From Defluviitaleaceae bacterium (GTDB lineage: Bacteria > Bacillota > Clostridia > Lachnospirales > WQUN01): a stretch of DNA of 40,814 nucleotides. The translations under genes and the position numbers were made by a program. The notes beneath the pieces are model-generated. The model was given only the letters and a program-made list of their open reading frames with translations, was not told the origin of the DNA and searched no databases. This document shows positions 1-9,668 of the stretch, piece by piece (within the stretch, counting starts at the first letter, position 1; every line of letters starts with the position of its first letter). The stretch is taken from assembly GCA_009785605.1 (NCBI GenBank), contig WQVY01000019.1:1-40814 (forward strand), read 5' to 3'.

Positions 1-120
1 ATTTTTGCCAATTGAGGCGGCTCTGACGCGGCTTGCCATTAAGGCAAGCAAGGAGGGGCCAACGAAAAGTGGTGAAAATCTGACCGAAAAGGCGCCGTTG
101 GCGGGGTTGAATACAGCTTC
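1..120. other. Sequence downstream of pheT, no gene seen
   Basis: I see no convincing coding region here. Read on the minus strand, this is the sequence following the pheT stop codon. It contains a short perfect stem, GCTTGCC and GGCAAGC with a 5-nt spacer (about 31-49), not followed by a T-run on either strand. It may be a weak attenuator, or the start of a downstream minus-strand gene cut by the window edge. Confidence 0.3.
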
Positions 121-2568
121 TTACTTATCTCTCACCTGTGCGCTTAGTTTCTTTTGTAGATTATCCACTATGCCGCGCAGGGGTTTTTGTACTTCCTTGT
201 CGGTAAGGGTGCGGTCTTTTGCCCTAAAAACTAGGTTGTATGCCATAGACTTGTGGCCGGCTTCTATTTGCGGGCCTGTATATACGTCAAACAGCCTAAT
301 CTCTGTCAACAGTTGGCCGCCTCTTTCACGGATTGCTGTTTCTACATCCGCTGAAGTTATGGACTCTGGTACGACAAGTGCCAAGTCGCGGGTAAGCGCC
401 GGGAACACAGACGGCGCGGTAAAACTTGCACGCGGGGCTGCCAAATCGTCCAAAGCTTCCAGGCATAGTACGGCTATATGGACATTGGTACCTATATTGT
501 AGTTTTCGCATACTTGTGGGTGGAGCTGGGCTAGGTAACCAATGGGGGCAGGGTCCTGGTTCTTGGGCAAGGTTTGGATTAATGCAGTATAGCCTGGGTG
601 GGTATATGGATATTGGTGGCGGGCAAAGCCGATGTTTTTAATGTTGAGAGTCGCGAGTAGTTCTTCTATGTCGCCTTTAAGGGACAAAAAGCCCATGTCA
701 GCGCCGTACGCAGCCATTGTTAGGAATAGTGGCTCGTATGATAAGCCCGCTGGGTCATCTTTGTTGGCGTGGTATGTCTTTGAAACTTCGAATAGATATG
801 CGGCTTGGTTGCTGTTGTTAAAGTTACGGGACAAGCTTTCCAGCAAGCCGTTTAAGGTCAGGGTGCGCATGATGCTCATGTCCTCACCCAATGGGTTTTT
901 TATTACCATAGCATTGCGGTCGTCATGGCCTTGGGGTAGCAGTAGTTTGTCGTAAACTTTTGTGCTTTCGAACGGGAATGTTTTGGCCTCGTAGTAGCCT
1001 AGCGCTACAGCGGCTTGCCTGACTTGTGACACAAGCCGGCGAGCCGGACCGCGAGTTACCGGTTTCCTGGTTTGCTCGCCATCTACGATTTGCACGTACC
1101 GGGAGGGTATGCGGTTGAGCCCGTAAAAGCGGCCTACTTCTTCTGCAAGGTCGGCTTCGGCGGTTATGTCTGCACGGGAAGTTGGGATTATGGCTTCGTA
1201 ACCCGCGGTTGTTTCGATACCCACACGATTTAGATATGCACATATTTCGCTTGTGGGAAGCTCATCTTCTGATAGCCCCAGTATGCGGCTTATTTTGCTT
1301 GGTGTGAAAGTAAATGTCTTGGGGGCACGCTCTTGGGGATATGCGTCTACCATACCTGGGACGACTTTGCCGCAGCCCAGTTCTTCGACTAGTTCCATTG
1401 CCCTGTTTGCGCAGATTATTGCCATGTTTGGATCTAGACCTTTTTCGTAGCGGGCAGAAGCGTCTGTACGCATACCCAATTGGCGCGCGCTAAGGCGTAT
1501 GTTTGCAGAATCGAAATTGGCGGACTCGAACAGTATCATTTTTGTATCGTCTGTTATGCGAGAGTTTTCGCCACCCATGATACCGGCTATGCCTATTGGT
1601 TTCTCGTGGTCGGCTATTAGTAGGGTTGTGGGGGAAAGTTGACGCTCTACTCCATCTAGTGTAGTAAATTTTTCGCCAGGCATAGCAGTGCGCACAACTA
1701 CTCCGTGCTTGCCGTCTTTGTTGGCCACGGCGGTGATATCAAAGGCATGCAAGGGCTGGCCATATTCCAGCATTACGTAGTTGGTTATATCTACGATGTT
1801 GTTTATGGGCCTTAACCCTGACATTATAAGCCTACGGCGCATCCATTTTGGGGATGGGCCAATGCGTACGTCTGTTATTATCCTGGCTATATACCGTGGG
1901 CAGCGCTTTGGGTCACGGATATCTACTGTTACATAATCCAAGGCTTGGCCAGGGGCTTCTTCTTTTACCAATATCTCTGGGGCTATGAAGGGCTGGTTAT
2001 ACAGTGCGGCGGCTTCCCTTGCCACGCCTATTACAGCGTTGGTGTCTGGCCTGTTGGATAGGATGTCAAACTCCAGCACTTCGTCTGCTAGGCCCAAGTA
2101 GGGCTTAGCATCTGCGCCCAAAGGTAAATTGTGCGGCTCTGGGAAAACGTATATGCCATCCTCTGGCGCTTCTGGGTAGTCTTCTCTTGTGTAGCCCAGT
2201 TCTTCTACAGAAACTAGCATCCCGTTTGACTCTAGGCCACGCATCTTGGTTTTCTTGATTTTTAGGCCGTTTGCCAATGTCGAGCCGTTAACGGCTACGG
2301 GTATGGTATCACCTAATTTTAGGTTGTCTGCGCCGGTGATAATTTGCAAGACCTCTGTGCCAATGTCTGTTTTGGTAACCCATAGCTTGTCTGCGTCTGG
2401 GTGCTTTTCTAGGGAGGTTATTTTGCCTATTACTATGCCGGTGATTTCTGCGTCTGGTTGGGTTATGCCTTCTACCGCCAAGCCTATGTTGGTTATTTTT
2501 TCGGAGAATTGCTTTGCGGTGTCTTGGATTGGGGTTAGGGCTTTTAGCCAGGAAATTGGGATATTCAT
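121..2568 (-). CDS. pheT: Phenylalanyl-tRNA synthetase beta subunit
   Basis: Beta subunit of the (alpha-beta)2 cytoplasmic enzyme that charges tRNA-Phe. The 815-aa length is normal for the full bacterial form. An OB-fold tRNA-binding domain lies at about residues 40-150 (VIGKITSLEKHPDADKL). It is followed by the B3/B4 editing region and the B5 domain (about 410-490). A catalytic-like core then leads to a C-terminal FDX-ACB anticodon-binding domain (about 720-815, PALTRDLALVVPE). The ATG is preceded by AAAGGTG at suitable spacing. It follows pheS by 59 nt in the same direction, the usual pheST operon order. Identification is by family sequence; nothing is odd or truncated. Confidence 0.97.
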   Translation of the reverse strand: MNIPISWLKALTPIQDTAKQFSEKITNIGLAVEGITQPDAEITGIVIGKITSLEKHPDADKLWVTKTDIGTEVLQIITGADNLKLGDTIPVAVNGSTLANGLKIKKTKMRGLESNGMLVSVEELGYTREDYPEAPEDGIYVFPEPHNLPLGADAKPYLGLADEVLEFDILSNRPDTNAVIGVAREAAALYNQPFIAPEILVKEEAPGQALDYVTVDIRDPKRCPRYIARIITDVRIGPSPKWMRRRLIMSGLRPINNIVDITNYVMLEYGQPLHAFDITAVANKDGKHGVVVRTAMPGEKFTTLDGVERQLSPTTLLIADHEKPIGIAGIMGGENSRITDDTKMILFESANFDSANIRLSARQLGMRTDASARYEKGLDPNMAIICANRAMELVEELGCGKVVPGMVDAYPQERAPKTFTFTPSKISRILGLSEDELPTSEICAYLNRVGIETTAGYEAIIPTSRADITAEADLAEEVGRFYGLNRIPSRYVQIVDGEQTRKPVTRGPARRLVSQVRQAAVALGYYEAKTFPFESTKVYDKLLLPQGHDDRNAMVIKNPLGEDMSIMRTLTLNGLLESLSRNFNNSNQAAYLFEVSKTYHANKDDPAGLSYEPLFLTMAAYGADMGFLSLKGDIEELLATLNIKNIGFARHQYPYTHPGYTALIQTLPKNQDPAPIGYLAQLHPQVCENYNIGTNVHIAVLCLEALDDLAAPRASFTAPSVFPALTRDLALVVPESITSADVETAIRERGGQLLTEIRLFDVYTGPQIEAGHKSMAYNLVFRAKDRTLTDKEVQKPLRGIVDNLQKKLSAQVRDK

Positions 2569-2627
2569 ATTTTTGCACCTTTCTGGGTTTTGGGTTTTGA
2601 TGATTGGAACAAAAGCGATTTTCCGGC

Positions 2628-3653
2628 CTAAAACTGCCCTAAAAACTGCATATCATTTTCGAAATATAGCCGTGGGTCTGTAATGCCATACAGGGCAGAG
2701 GTTATCCTGTCTACCCCTAGCCCGAAGGCGTAGCCGCTATATATTTCTGGGTCTATGCCGGACATTTTTAGCACATTGGGGTGCACCATGCCGCAGCCCC
2801 ACAGCTCTACCCAGCCGCTGCTTTTGCATACGCGGCAGCCTGTAGGGCTTCCGCCACAAGCATAGCAAGTGATATCTACCTCTGCGCTAGGCTCTGTAAA
2901 CGGGAAGTGGCTGGGGCGCAAGCGTATACGAGAATCCGGGCCAAAGACATGCCTAACTATGAGTTCGAGCATACCCTTCAAATCACCAAAATTTACGCCC
3001 TTGTCTATAACCAACCCTTCCATCTGGTGGAAGGCGGGGGTATGTGTCGCGTCTATTTCGTCCCGGCGGTAGGTCATGCCAGGCACCACTACCCTTATCG
3101 GGGGTTTTTGGCTTTCCATTGCCCGCACTTGCATGGGGGATGTGTGGGTACGCAGCAGTAAATTATCGTTGAAATAGAATGTATCGGCTTCATCCCTTGA
3201 CGGATGGTTGTGTGGGGAGTTGAGCGCGTCAAAGTTATGGTAGACCGTTTCCACATGCGGGCCTTCTAATACATCGAAGCCCAGGCTGGTGAATAGTTCT
3301 TCCATTTGGGCATAGACGGTGTTTATCGGGTGAAGGCGGCCTATTTTGCGCCTATGGCCAGGGAGGGTAACGTCTATAGACTCTGTGGCCAGGGCACTGG
3401 CTTGCTGGCTTTGTGTAATTTCTACTTTAGCGCTTGTTATGGCATTGGTTGCCCAGTCACGTAGCTCGTTTGCAGCTTGGCCAGCTTGGCGACGCTCGTC
3501 TGGCGGCAGTTCGCCTAAGGATTTTAGTAGGGTTGTTATTTCGCCGCTTTTGCCAAGCAGGCTTACGCGCAAGGCTTCTAGGGCGGGCAGGTCTGTTGCC
3601 GCTTGTAGTGCGGCTTCTATTTGATTGCGTGTTATTGATAGTTTGTCGGTCAT
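2628..3653 (-). CDS. pheS: Phenylalanyl-tRNA synthetase alpha subunit
   Basis: Catalytic alpha subunit of phenylalanyl-tRNA synthetase (class II), 341 aa, standard length. The N-terminal 90 residues form the helical coiled-coil tRNA-binding arm. The class II core follows: motif 2 around TYRRDEIDATHTPAFHQMEG, and motif 3 near the C terminus (GYAFGLGVDRITSALYGI). Residues FTEPSAEVDI mark the phenylalanine-binding region. The ATG has a GAAAGGA site just upstream. It is the first gene of the pheST pair, behind an extended -10 promoter. The leader is about 50 nt, too short for a T-box, so tRNA-Phe attenuation is not evident. Confidence 0.97.
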   Translation of the reverse strand: MTDKLSITRNQIEAALQAATDLPALEALRVSLLGKSGEITTLLKSLGELPPDERRQAGQAANELRDWATNAITSAKVEITQSQQASALATESIDVTLPGHRRKIGRLHPINTVYAQMEELFTSLGFDVLEGPHVETVYHNFDALNSPHNHPSRDEADTFYFNDNLLLRTHTSPMQVRAMESQKPPIRVVVPGMTYRRDEIDATHTPAFHQMEGLVIDKGVNFGDLKGMLELIVRHVFGPDSRIRLRPSHFPFTEPSAEVDITCYACGGSPTGCRVCKSSGWVELWGCGMVHPNVLKMSGIDPEIYSGYAFGLGVDRITSALYGITDPRLYFENDMQFLGQF

Positions 3654-3710
3654 GGGGTTGTCCTTTCTTGAGCTAAGCTTGGTAAAGGGGGAATTGCTAT
3701 ATTTCTCATG

Positions 3711-3719
3711 ATTATAGCA
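3711..3719 (-). promoter_or_regulatory. Extended -10 promoter of pheST
   Basis: On the minus strand this reads TGCTATAAT, a perfect extended -10 (TGnTATAAT). It lies about 58 nt upstream of the pheS ATG and directly after the terminator of the preceding operon. No good -35 is seen, which is normal for extended -10 promoters. Confidence 0.7.
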
Positions 3720-3720
3720 A

Positions 3721-3751
3721 AAAAAAGCTGGGTGATAAACACCCAGCTTTT
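3721..3751 (-). terminator. Rho-independent terminator of the GH2/PL11 operon
   Basis: An 11-bp perfect stem, AAAGCTGGGTG/CACCCAGCTTT, with a 5-nt loop. It is followed on the minus strand by a run of eight T. It lies 42 nt after the stop codon of the GH2 gene, so it ends the long carbohydrate operon and insulates pheST. Confidence 0.9.
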
Positions 3752-3792
3752 AATATTGCATGATATGTTCAATGACTTGCTGATACCTCTAA

Positions 3793-6700
3793 TTACCTGA
3801 CAGGCAACGTATCAACCCTATATATATGCACACCCTCGTCGTAGATGGCTGTGATGCCTTGGATATGGGATACGATAGCGTTAATTTCCATCCATAGCAT
3901 ACCGTTTCTTAATGTTGGCTCGCCGTCCATTAGATTATCGGCCCCGTTTATTTGCAGGTGAGTTTGGCCAATGTTAGCAACCATTTTGTTTTTGCCGGAT
4001 ATGACCGTTAGCATATGGGTGACTTGGTCGTAGGTATAGTCTAACGCGCCGGGGAGAGTTGACTTGATGCGGTCTAGGATAATAAGTATAGGTCCCCACA
4101 CCGCGCCATTTAGGTACAATGTACGGTTGCCTTTGGTATCCACCTCGTGCCCGTTGTTGATTACTACACTACAGTAGACACGGCTGTCTGGTGTATATTT
4201 GCTTGCGTCTGCTTGGGGTATGGGTGCAAATGTAAAATCGTTGGTGGGTATGGTTTTGGTTTTTGATGCTTCTAGGACTTGCGGCTCACTCTTGCTTATT
4301 GCGGTGGCGCTGTAAGGTATGCTGTTTAGCTTGGCCTTGCCTGATATGCCGTTCCCTGACACACCTTTCATTGAAGCTTTGAGTGTGATTTCACTAGCAC
4401 TTACACCCGCCTTTATAAATACCCTGTTTGTCCCGCATTCTGCATATACAAAATTTTGATGGATAGGGCTGTCGTTTTTGCCGTAACCGTTGTAGCGCCC
4501 GCTATTGTACCCACCCATAAACTGTGCAGGGCCGCTTATTTGGAAGTCTATTTTGCCCATACACAGTGGGCATATGTTTCCGCTTTTGTCCAGGATTTCT
4601 ATGTCGCAATATGCTATGTCTGTTCCGTTTGCAAGAAGCCCTTCTGCACCCATATGGGGTGTTATGCGGATACTTTCTGGTTGGCTGGCGGTGTTAATCC
4701 TGTCGTTTACTATAGTATTGTCGTAGGTGTACCCAATTGCGGAAATATACCCTTCGCTGCCGCTATCAGGGCTGGGGGTTATGTCAATGCCATCAAACTT
4801 GAATATAAACGTATTATGCGGCTTGTCGCATACCCCTACCAGCTCGCCGTTTACATATAGCTCTACCTTTGCAATGCCGTAACTTGCGCATACATATACG
4901 GTTTTGTTTTTGGGGTCGCGGAAGGCGTATTCGCCAGTTTTTGCGTACACGCCGTTTTCTAAGGCTTTGACCGGGTACTTGTAGTTAACCCCGTCTTCGG
5001 CTGGGTAATTCCAGTGGCCAAGGATTTTTACTTCCGGCTTGCCGGACTGCATTACCCTAAAAACATCAAAGTTTTGTTTTTTTAACCTTACCGGGTCTAC
5101 CCTGCCGCTCATCCTTGCGTTTTCGCTACCGGCTTGCCTACCGTGCTGGGCGGAGTCTGTCCAACATAGCGCCCCTGCAGAGGAATAGAGGTTTTTGCCA
5201 GACGCGCCACCTACCCTGTCATTAAAAAATTCGCTATAACCTCTTGCGGTTGCTAGGGCAAAGTCCTCTGCCGTGAGGTCGTGACAGTCTATTCCTATTT
5301 CTTTTCTTCCGCCTGGGCCGGCCCATTTGTTGTCGTAATCAAAGTCTGGTGGGGAATAATCGTCCCACACCCTTCTTGGGGACTCTTCGCGGGAGTACTC
5401 TGTCTCAAGTATGGGCATTGCGGCTGCTATGCCGTGACCGGCATGGCGGTTGAGCATGGTGCTTACATATTCTGTTTCTGCTACTACCTCCGGCCTGTTG
5501 ATAGTGCGGCAACCCATAAGACGGCCACCGTGTGGGTCCAGGGCCAGCCTTAGCGCAGTCATTTCGCGCATATGGGCTTTGCCTATAGAATTGTTGCCGG
5601 CCTCCCAAAACAAAATAGACGGGCTGTTGCGGAAGTAAATAATAATATCGCGCATAAGCTCCACACGTTGGTCCCACTGGCGGCCATGGTTTTCGCGCTC
5701 TTTGTCGCCAGCGGGCTGTACGCATACTACACCGTACCTGTCCAGCGCACGGATATCTGCAGGACATGCGGCTACGTGCATCCAGCGGATGAAGTTGGCG
5801 TTACTTTCCCTTATCAGCTTTGCGTCCATGTCCTTTAGCCAGTCGTTGGCCACGCCTATAGCTGCCCACTCGTTGCTGGAGCGTTGGGCATAACCTGTCA
5901 GCCATGTGTTTTTGCCGTTTAATTTTAGGCCGGTGGTATTGTTGTATTCCATTTTCCTGAAACCTGTCGTGGTTTTGATGGTATCTACAACAGTGCCATC
6001 TAGTATAAGGTGAGTATACACATCGTACAGGTATGGCGTATTTATGTCCCAAAAGTTAAGGTTTGTGATTTTTTCTTGGCCATGGGCTACAGTTACTTCT
6101 TGCGAGTCTGTTATTGTTGGTGCTACTAGGGATTCATCGTCTACTGGCGTGAAGCAGTTGTCATGAAACTTGTATGCATCCTTTGGTGTGATAGTCATAG
6201 GCGGTAGCGGCGGCAAGTTGGCAGGGGCGATATGCGTAGGTGCAGCTTTAATTACCCCTATTGTGTTGCCATCGTGGTCTACAATATGACTTTCTAGTGT
6301 GGCTGTTACCGGCGCGTTTGTTTCGTTGCGGACTTCTGCTTCTACGTTTATTACTGCACTTTTATTGGCAAAATCAAAATCATGTGCGTACACATACACG
6401 CCTTTTGTTTGCAGGTTGCTGTAGACGTTGAGTGTCAGGTATACCTTAGGCTTGATGTGGATGCGGATATTTTTTGTAAGACCGCCTACAGAGGGGTTGA
6501 AGTCATTGCAGTTCCAAAAATACCCTACCCCTTGGTTCTGGGGTGGCACGGTGCCAGGGACTTGTTGCGCTTGGAAATTTCCCGGCTCGGCATTTTCGTG
6601 GTTGGGAGTTTCTGCTGCGCAAGCGTCTATGTTGCGGGTGGCTGTGTTGTCTGTGGCTATGGCTATAACATTGTCGCCGCCATGGTTGATATATGGCGAA

Positions 6701-7098
6701 ATATCAAAGGCAAAGGGTGCAACACCGTTTTCCGAAAAACCTGCGAGTTTACCGTTTACATATAGGTAGCAAGTTTGACGGATGCCTTCAAACTCTATGA
6801 TTATTTTTTTATCGTCGTCAGAAGTTGAAGGCAGCTGGAATGCCTTGCGGTAAAATGCAACGGTACGGTTTTGGCCTGTACCTGCGTCCTCTATACGGTT
6901 TACAAACATGTCGCCGTCGTTAAAGGTATGTGGGATGCCTACATCTTGCCATTGACTGTCGTCGTAGTCTGGCTCGTAAAAATACCGGCCTTGATAGTCA
7001 CGCTTTGCCTCTAATGCGTTTTTGTGCGGATATGCATTGGCCAGCATGAATTTCCAGCCATAGTTGAAATTGAAAACGTTGAGTTTATCCTTCATCAT
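3793..7098 (-). CDS. Glycoside hydrolase family 2 (beta-galactosidase-like) with unusual acid/base site
   Basis: A large GH2-type exo-glycosidase, 1101 aa, probably removing a sugar from imported rhamnogalacturonan oligosaccharides; the exact substrate is unknown. Visible order: jelly-roll sugar-binding domain (about 5-215, with IEFEGIRQTCYLYVNGKLAG), Ig-like domain (about 220-375), TIM barrel (about 380-690), Ig/DUF4982-like domains (about 700-930). The last 160 residues resemble a copper-amine-oxidase N-domain-like fold. Where GH2 enzymes have GNE, this protein reads FWEAGNNS, so the usual acid/base Glu aligns with Asn503. The nucleophile candidate is Glu567 in ILETEYS (or Glu565). No signal peptide is present, so it is probably cytoplasmic. 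It starts 15 nt after the PL11 lyase gene and is the last gene of the operon. Confidence 0.85.
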   Translation of the reverse strand: MMKDKLNVFNFNYGWKFMLANAYPHKNALEAKRDYQGRYFYEPDYDDSQWQDVGIPHTFNDGDMFVNRIEDAGTGQNRTVAFYRKAFQLPSTSDDDKKIIIEFEGIRQTCYLYVNGKLAGFSENGVAPFAFDISPYINHGGDNVIAIATDNTATRNIDACAAETPNHENAEPGNFQAQQVPGTVPPQNQGVGYFWNCNDFNPSVGGLTKNIRIHIKPKVYLTLNVYSNLQTKGVYVYAHDFDFANKSAVINVEAEVRNETNAPVTATLESHIVDHDGNTIGVIKAAPTHIAPANLPPLPPMTITPKDAYKFHDNCFTPVDDESLVAPTITDSQEVTVAHGQEKITNLNFWDINTPYLYDVYTHLILDGTVVDTIKTTTGFRKMEYNNTTGLKLNGKNTWLTGYAQRSSNEWAAIGVANDWLKDMDAKLIRESNANFIRWMHVAACPADIRALDRYGVVCVQPAGDKERENHGRQWDQRVELMRDIIIYFRNSPSILFWEAGNNSIGKAHMREMTALRLALDPHGGRLMGCRTINRPEVVAETEYVSTMLNRHAGHGIAAAMPILETEYSREESPRRVWDDYSPPDFDYDNKWAGPGGRKEIGIDCHDLTAEDFALATARGYSEFFNDRVGGASGKNLYSSAGALCWTDSAQHGRQAGSENARMSGRVDPVRLKKQNFDVFRVMQSGKPEVKILGHWNYPAEDGVNYKYPVKALENGVYAKTGEYAFRDPKNKTVYVCASYGIAKVELYVNGELVGVCDKPHNTFIFKFDGIDITPSPDSGSEGYISAIGYTYDNTIVNDRINTASQPESIRITPHMGAEGLLANGTDIAYCDIEILDKSGNICPLCMGKIDFQISGPAQFMGGYNSGRYNGYGKNDSPIHQNFVYAECGTNRVFIKAGVSASEITLKASMKGVSGNGISGKAKLNSIPYSATAISKSEPQVLEASKTKTIPTNDFTFAPIPQADASKYTPDSRVYCSVVINNGHEVDTKGNRTLYLNGAVWGPILIILDRIKSTLPGALDYTYDQVTHMLTVISGKNKMVANIGQTHLQINGADNLMDGEPTLRNGMLWMEINAIVSHIQGITAIYDEGVHIYRVDTLPVR

Positions 7099-7113
7099 TT
7101 AATTCATGTCTCC

Positions 7114-9528
7114 TTAATCGGCGAAATAAATTTTTGGCACAGGCAACTCCATATTAAGCACCTTGTCGCGGATATCTTCCCCAAGATAGAAACCTAGATG
7201 TGGCGGCTGGTTGTATACTGTGTTTTGCCAGTTGGCGGCAAGGCGATATACCGGGTCGTGCATTAGGGTATAAATCACATACTCTGTTGGGATGTCTGTA
7301 GTGTAGATGCGCAGGGCGTTATCGTCTTGTGTACGCACAATAACTTCCTCGCGCCAGTCGCCAAAAATGTCTGCAGACAAGCCGGGGTTGGCCTTTGTAC
7401 CGTTGTTGGAAACCGTACCGGTAAGGGTCAAAATTTCATCTAAACTTCCGCTTTCCTTAGCAGACGGTGAACCTGCACTCGTATTACCTGCATTATAATT
7501 AAACTTGGATATTGTAAGTGGCCCAAATGCCGGCCCGTCCAGCATCTCGGAAAGCAGGTCACCGTCCCAGTACAGCCTAAAATTGACTGGGGCATTGCCG
7601 GGTTTACCTATTTCGCCGCATTCTGTTGCTATTACTTTGCCGGTAATAATATTGTACATTGGTGTCCCGGCAGAGGCCCATATCTCAAAGCCTGGCAAGG
7701 GTGTAACATTGGCGGCCATGCCGCGCCCAACATCCCTGCTATCTGCAGAATAGGTCCAAACCGGCTCACCGGTAGCGGCCTTAAATAGCGTAACATTGTT
7801 GGGGGGCCTGGCCTCACGTGGGCTAAACAGGTAAAACTCATCCGAATATGGCGACATCACACTTACATGCATAGCATCACCATGACCAGACACCAACGTA
7901 CCCCTTGTGCCGTTAGAGCTCCAGACAATAGTACCGTCTTGGTCCAGCACAATACCTCCAAATATGATTTCATCAAAACCATCAAAGTCCACATCAGCTA
8001 CAAAAAGCTGATGGTTGCCCTGTGCACCACCCGCATCCCACTGGCTGTGGATGTATTCCCAGACCTTAATAATCTTGCCATCTATAAGCTGATATGCGGC
8101 AACAAAGCCTGGGCCGTAGTGTCCGCGCACTTCTATTACGCTTGGGTATGGCTGTGTTGGGTCATCGTACTTTGGCAGGTATGCGACACAGCCGTTGAAG
8201 CGGTCGCTACGGTTATTGCTAGAATCGCCCCATTTGCCGGCGTTTATGGCATATGGCGCAAAATAGTCTACCGTGTCTATAGGTAAGCCTGTTTGCCCGT
8301 CAAAAATAGTAAAATACTCCGGCCCGGATGCAATACGGCCTAGCATGGTGTTGTTTATTTCGTTGTTGTTTGCGGGGTTGGGCAAGCCGCCTATCCATAC
8401 GGCTTTGGGGTCACCAATTACATGCACTGGGGTATCTGTTATATCGCAAATTGTACCGTCTGCTTTTGGGTGATATACACGGCTGCCATCGGCTGTTTTT
8501 ACAGCAAACTCAGCTTTACCGTCAGCATTGAGGTCAAAAAAATTAAACGTGCTGTGGTGGGCGCTAGAAACTATGTTAATCCCGAGATTTATCCTCCATA
8601 GGAGTTTACCTTCTAAGGTATATGCGTCAAAAATAGTTTCGCCGGTATGGCGTGGCGTGAGCCCAGGGTCTTGCGCTTGGGAGGGATACCACTTAACCAG
8701 TACTTCATAACGGCCATCGCCATCAATGTCGGCTACTGCCAAGTCGTTGGATGTATATGATATTGGGAAAGAATCGCCATATTCTGCACCCAGTGCAGTG
8801 GCTGGGTTGGGGCGGTTAGCGGGCCTTTGTAGGGGGATGTCCATGTAGTTTGTGGCCCATGCGGTAAACTTTGGTGTTTTTTCGCTTGTTTGTATGACTT
8901 CTACTTCATATTCGTCACCGGCTTTGCCTGGCTTGTCTGTGTAGTTGAGTGTGGTAACCGGCTCTGCGTTTATCTTTTTCCCGTTCCTGTAGACATTAAA
9001 AGTAAGCCCCTTGTTATACTCTGTGCCAAGTATCCGCCATTTTACAAGAATCCCTTCGCCGCCCAGGGCCTTGGAAATTGGGACAGCAACAGCTCCTCTA
9101 TCCAGCCACTCTGCACAGCGGGGCAAAAAGGCAGATGTGTTTTTGTGACGGTTTTCTATATAAATAGTGGGGGCGATGTTAAGAGGGTTAACAACCTCGC
9201 GGCCACCTTCGGCCAACGCACCCAGGGTACCGGTAAAGGCGAACACACCCTGTTTGTGCGGGTCATAGTTAAGAGAAACCTCAACGCCTTTTTTTACCCA
9301 TGGGACTTCTGTAACCGCCCATGATACGCTTACCTTTGATGTGCCACCATCGGCGGTCCTGATACCAATGGTAGCGGGTAGACCCAGGCATTTTTCGCAG
9401 CTTACCTCGCCCATGTACACAGTTTTAAACCAGCTTTGCAAGAAAGCGTTATTGGGGCTTTGTGGCGGGCTGGCCAAAAACTCTGGCGGGATTACGTTGG
9501 TTATGGTGTTGGGTGAATAATTTTCCAT
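7114..9528 (-). CDS. Rhamnogalacturonan lyase, family PL11 (YesW/YesX-like)
   Basis: Cleaves the rhamnose-galacturonate backbone of rhamnogalacturonan I by beta-elimination. Residues about 130-230 are the Fn3-like first domain of PL11 (CAEWLDRGAVAVPIS, ILVKWRILG, FNVYRNG). The rest is the calcium-rich beta-propeller, with repeated D-x-D-G-D loops (VADIDGDGRYEVLVKW, FDLNADGKAEFAVKTADG, ADVDFDGFDEIIFG). An extra N-terminal 125 residues look like an Ig-type domain, making it 804 aa against roughly 610-620 for Bacillus YesW/YesX. There is no signal peptide, so it is probably intracellular like YesX and acts on imported oligosaccharides. It sits between the lipoprotein binding protein and the GH2 gene. 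Confidence 0.92.
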   Translation of the reverse strand: MENYSPNTITNVIPPEFLASPPQSPNNAFLQSWFKTVYMGEVSCEKCLGLPATIGIRTADGGTSKVSVSWAVTEVPWVKKGVEVSLNYDPHKQGVFAFTGTLGALAEGGREVVNPLNIAPTIYIENRHKNTSAFLPRCAEWLDRGAVAVPISKALGGEGILVKWRILGTEYNKGLTFNVYRNGKKINAEPVTTLNYTDKPGKAGDEYEVEVIQTSEKTPKFTAWATNYMDIPLQRPANRPNPATALGAEYGDSFPISYTSNDLAVADIDGDGRYEVLVKWYPSQAQDPGLTPRHTGETIFDAYTLEGKLLWRINLGINIVSSAHHSTFNFFDLNADGKAEFAVKTADGSRVYHPKADGTICDITDTPVHVIGDPKAVWIGGLPNPANNNEINNTMLGRIASGPEYFTIFDGQTGLPIDTVDYFAPYAINAGKWGDSSNNRSDRFNGCVAYLPKYDDPTQPYPSVIEVRGHYGPGFVAAYQLIDGKIIKVWEYIHSQWDAGGAQGNHQLFVADVDFDGFDEIIFGGIVLDQDGTIVWSSNGTRGTLVSGHGDAMHVSVMSPYSDEFYLFSPREARPPNNVTLFKAATGEPVWTYSADSRDVGRGMAANVTPLPGFEIWASAGTPMYNIITGKVIATECGEIGKPGNAPVNFRLYWDGDLLSEMLDGPAFGPLTISKFNYNAGNTSAGSPSAKESGSLDEILTLTGTVSNNGTKANPGLSADIFGDWREEVIVRTQDDNALRIYTTDIPTEYVIYTLMHDPVYRLAANWQNTVYNQPPHLGFYLGEDIRDKVLNMELPVPKIYFAD

Positions 9529-9581
9529 GGTTGTTATCCTCTCTTATAAGTATAAATTGCTATGCAACCCCCATAAACCCA

Positions 9582-9605
9582 GGAGCCGCGCTTTCGCGCG
9601 GCTCC
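9582..9605 (-). promoter_or_regulatory. Intercistronic GC-rich hairpin
   Basis: A perfect 10-bp stem, GGAGCCGCGC/GCGCGGCTCC, with a TTTC/GAAA tetraloop, in the 140-nt gap between the binding-protein gene and the lyase gene. It is not followed by a T-run, so it is more likely an mRNA-stabilising 3' hairpin or weak attenuator that raises binding-protein expression over downstream genes than a full terminator. Confidence 0.6.
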
Positions 9606-9668
9606 AATAAAGTTTTATTAAACTTTTAAGTTTACATGGTACATAAATGTTTAATCAGCCCTGCCTAA

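Noticed and set aside
5-502. 165-codon plus-strand frame opposite pheT
   Set aside because: It lies antisense to the conserved C terminus of pheT and has no plausible start signal or protein-like composition.
3654-3710. Possible T-box leader for pheST
   Set aside because: Only about 50 nt separate the promoter from pheS, and no specifier or antiterminator structure fits.
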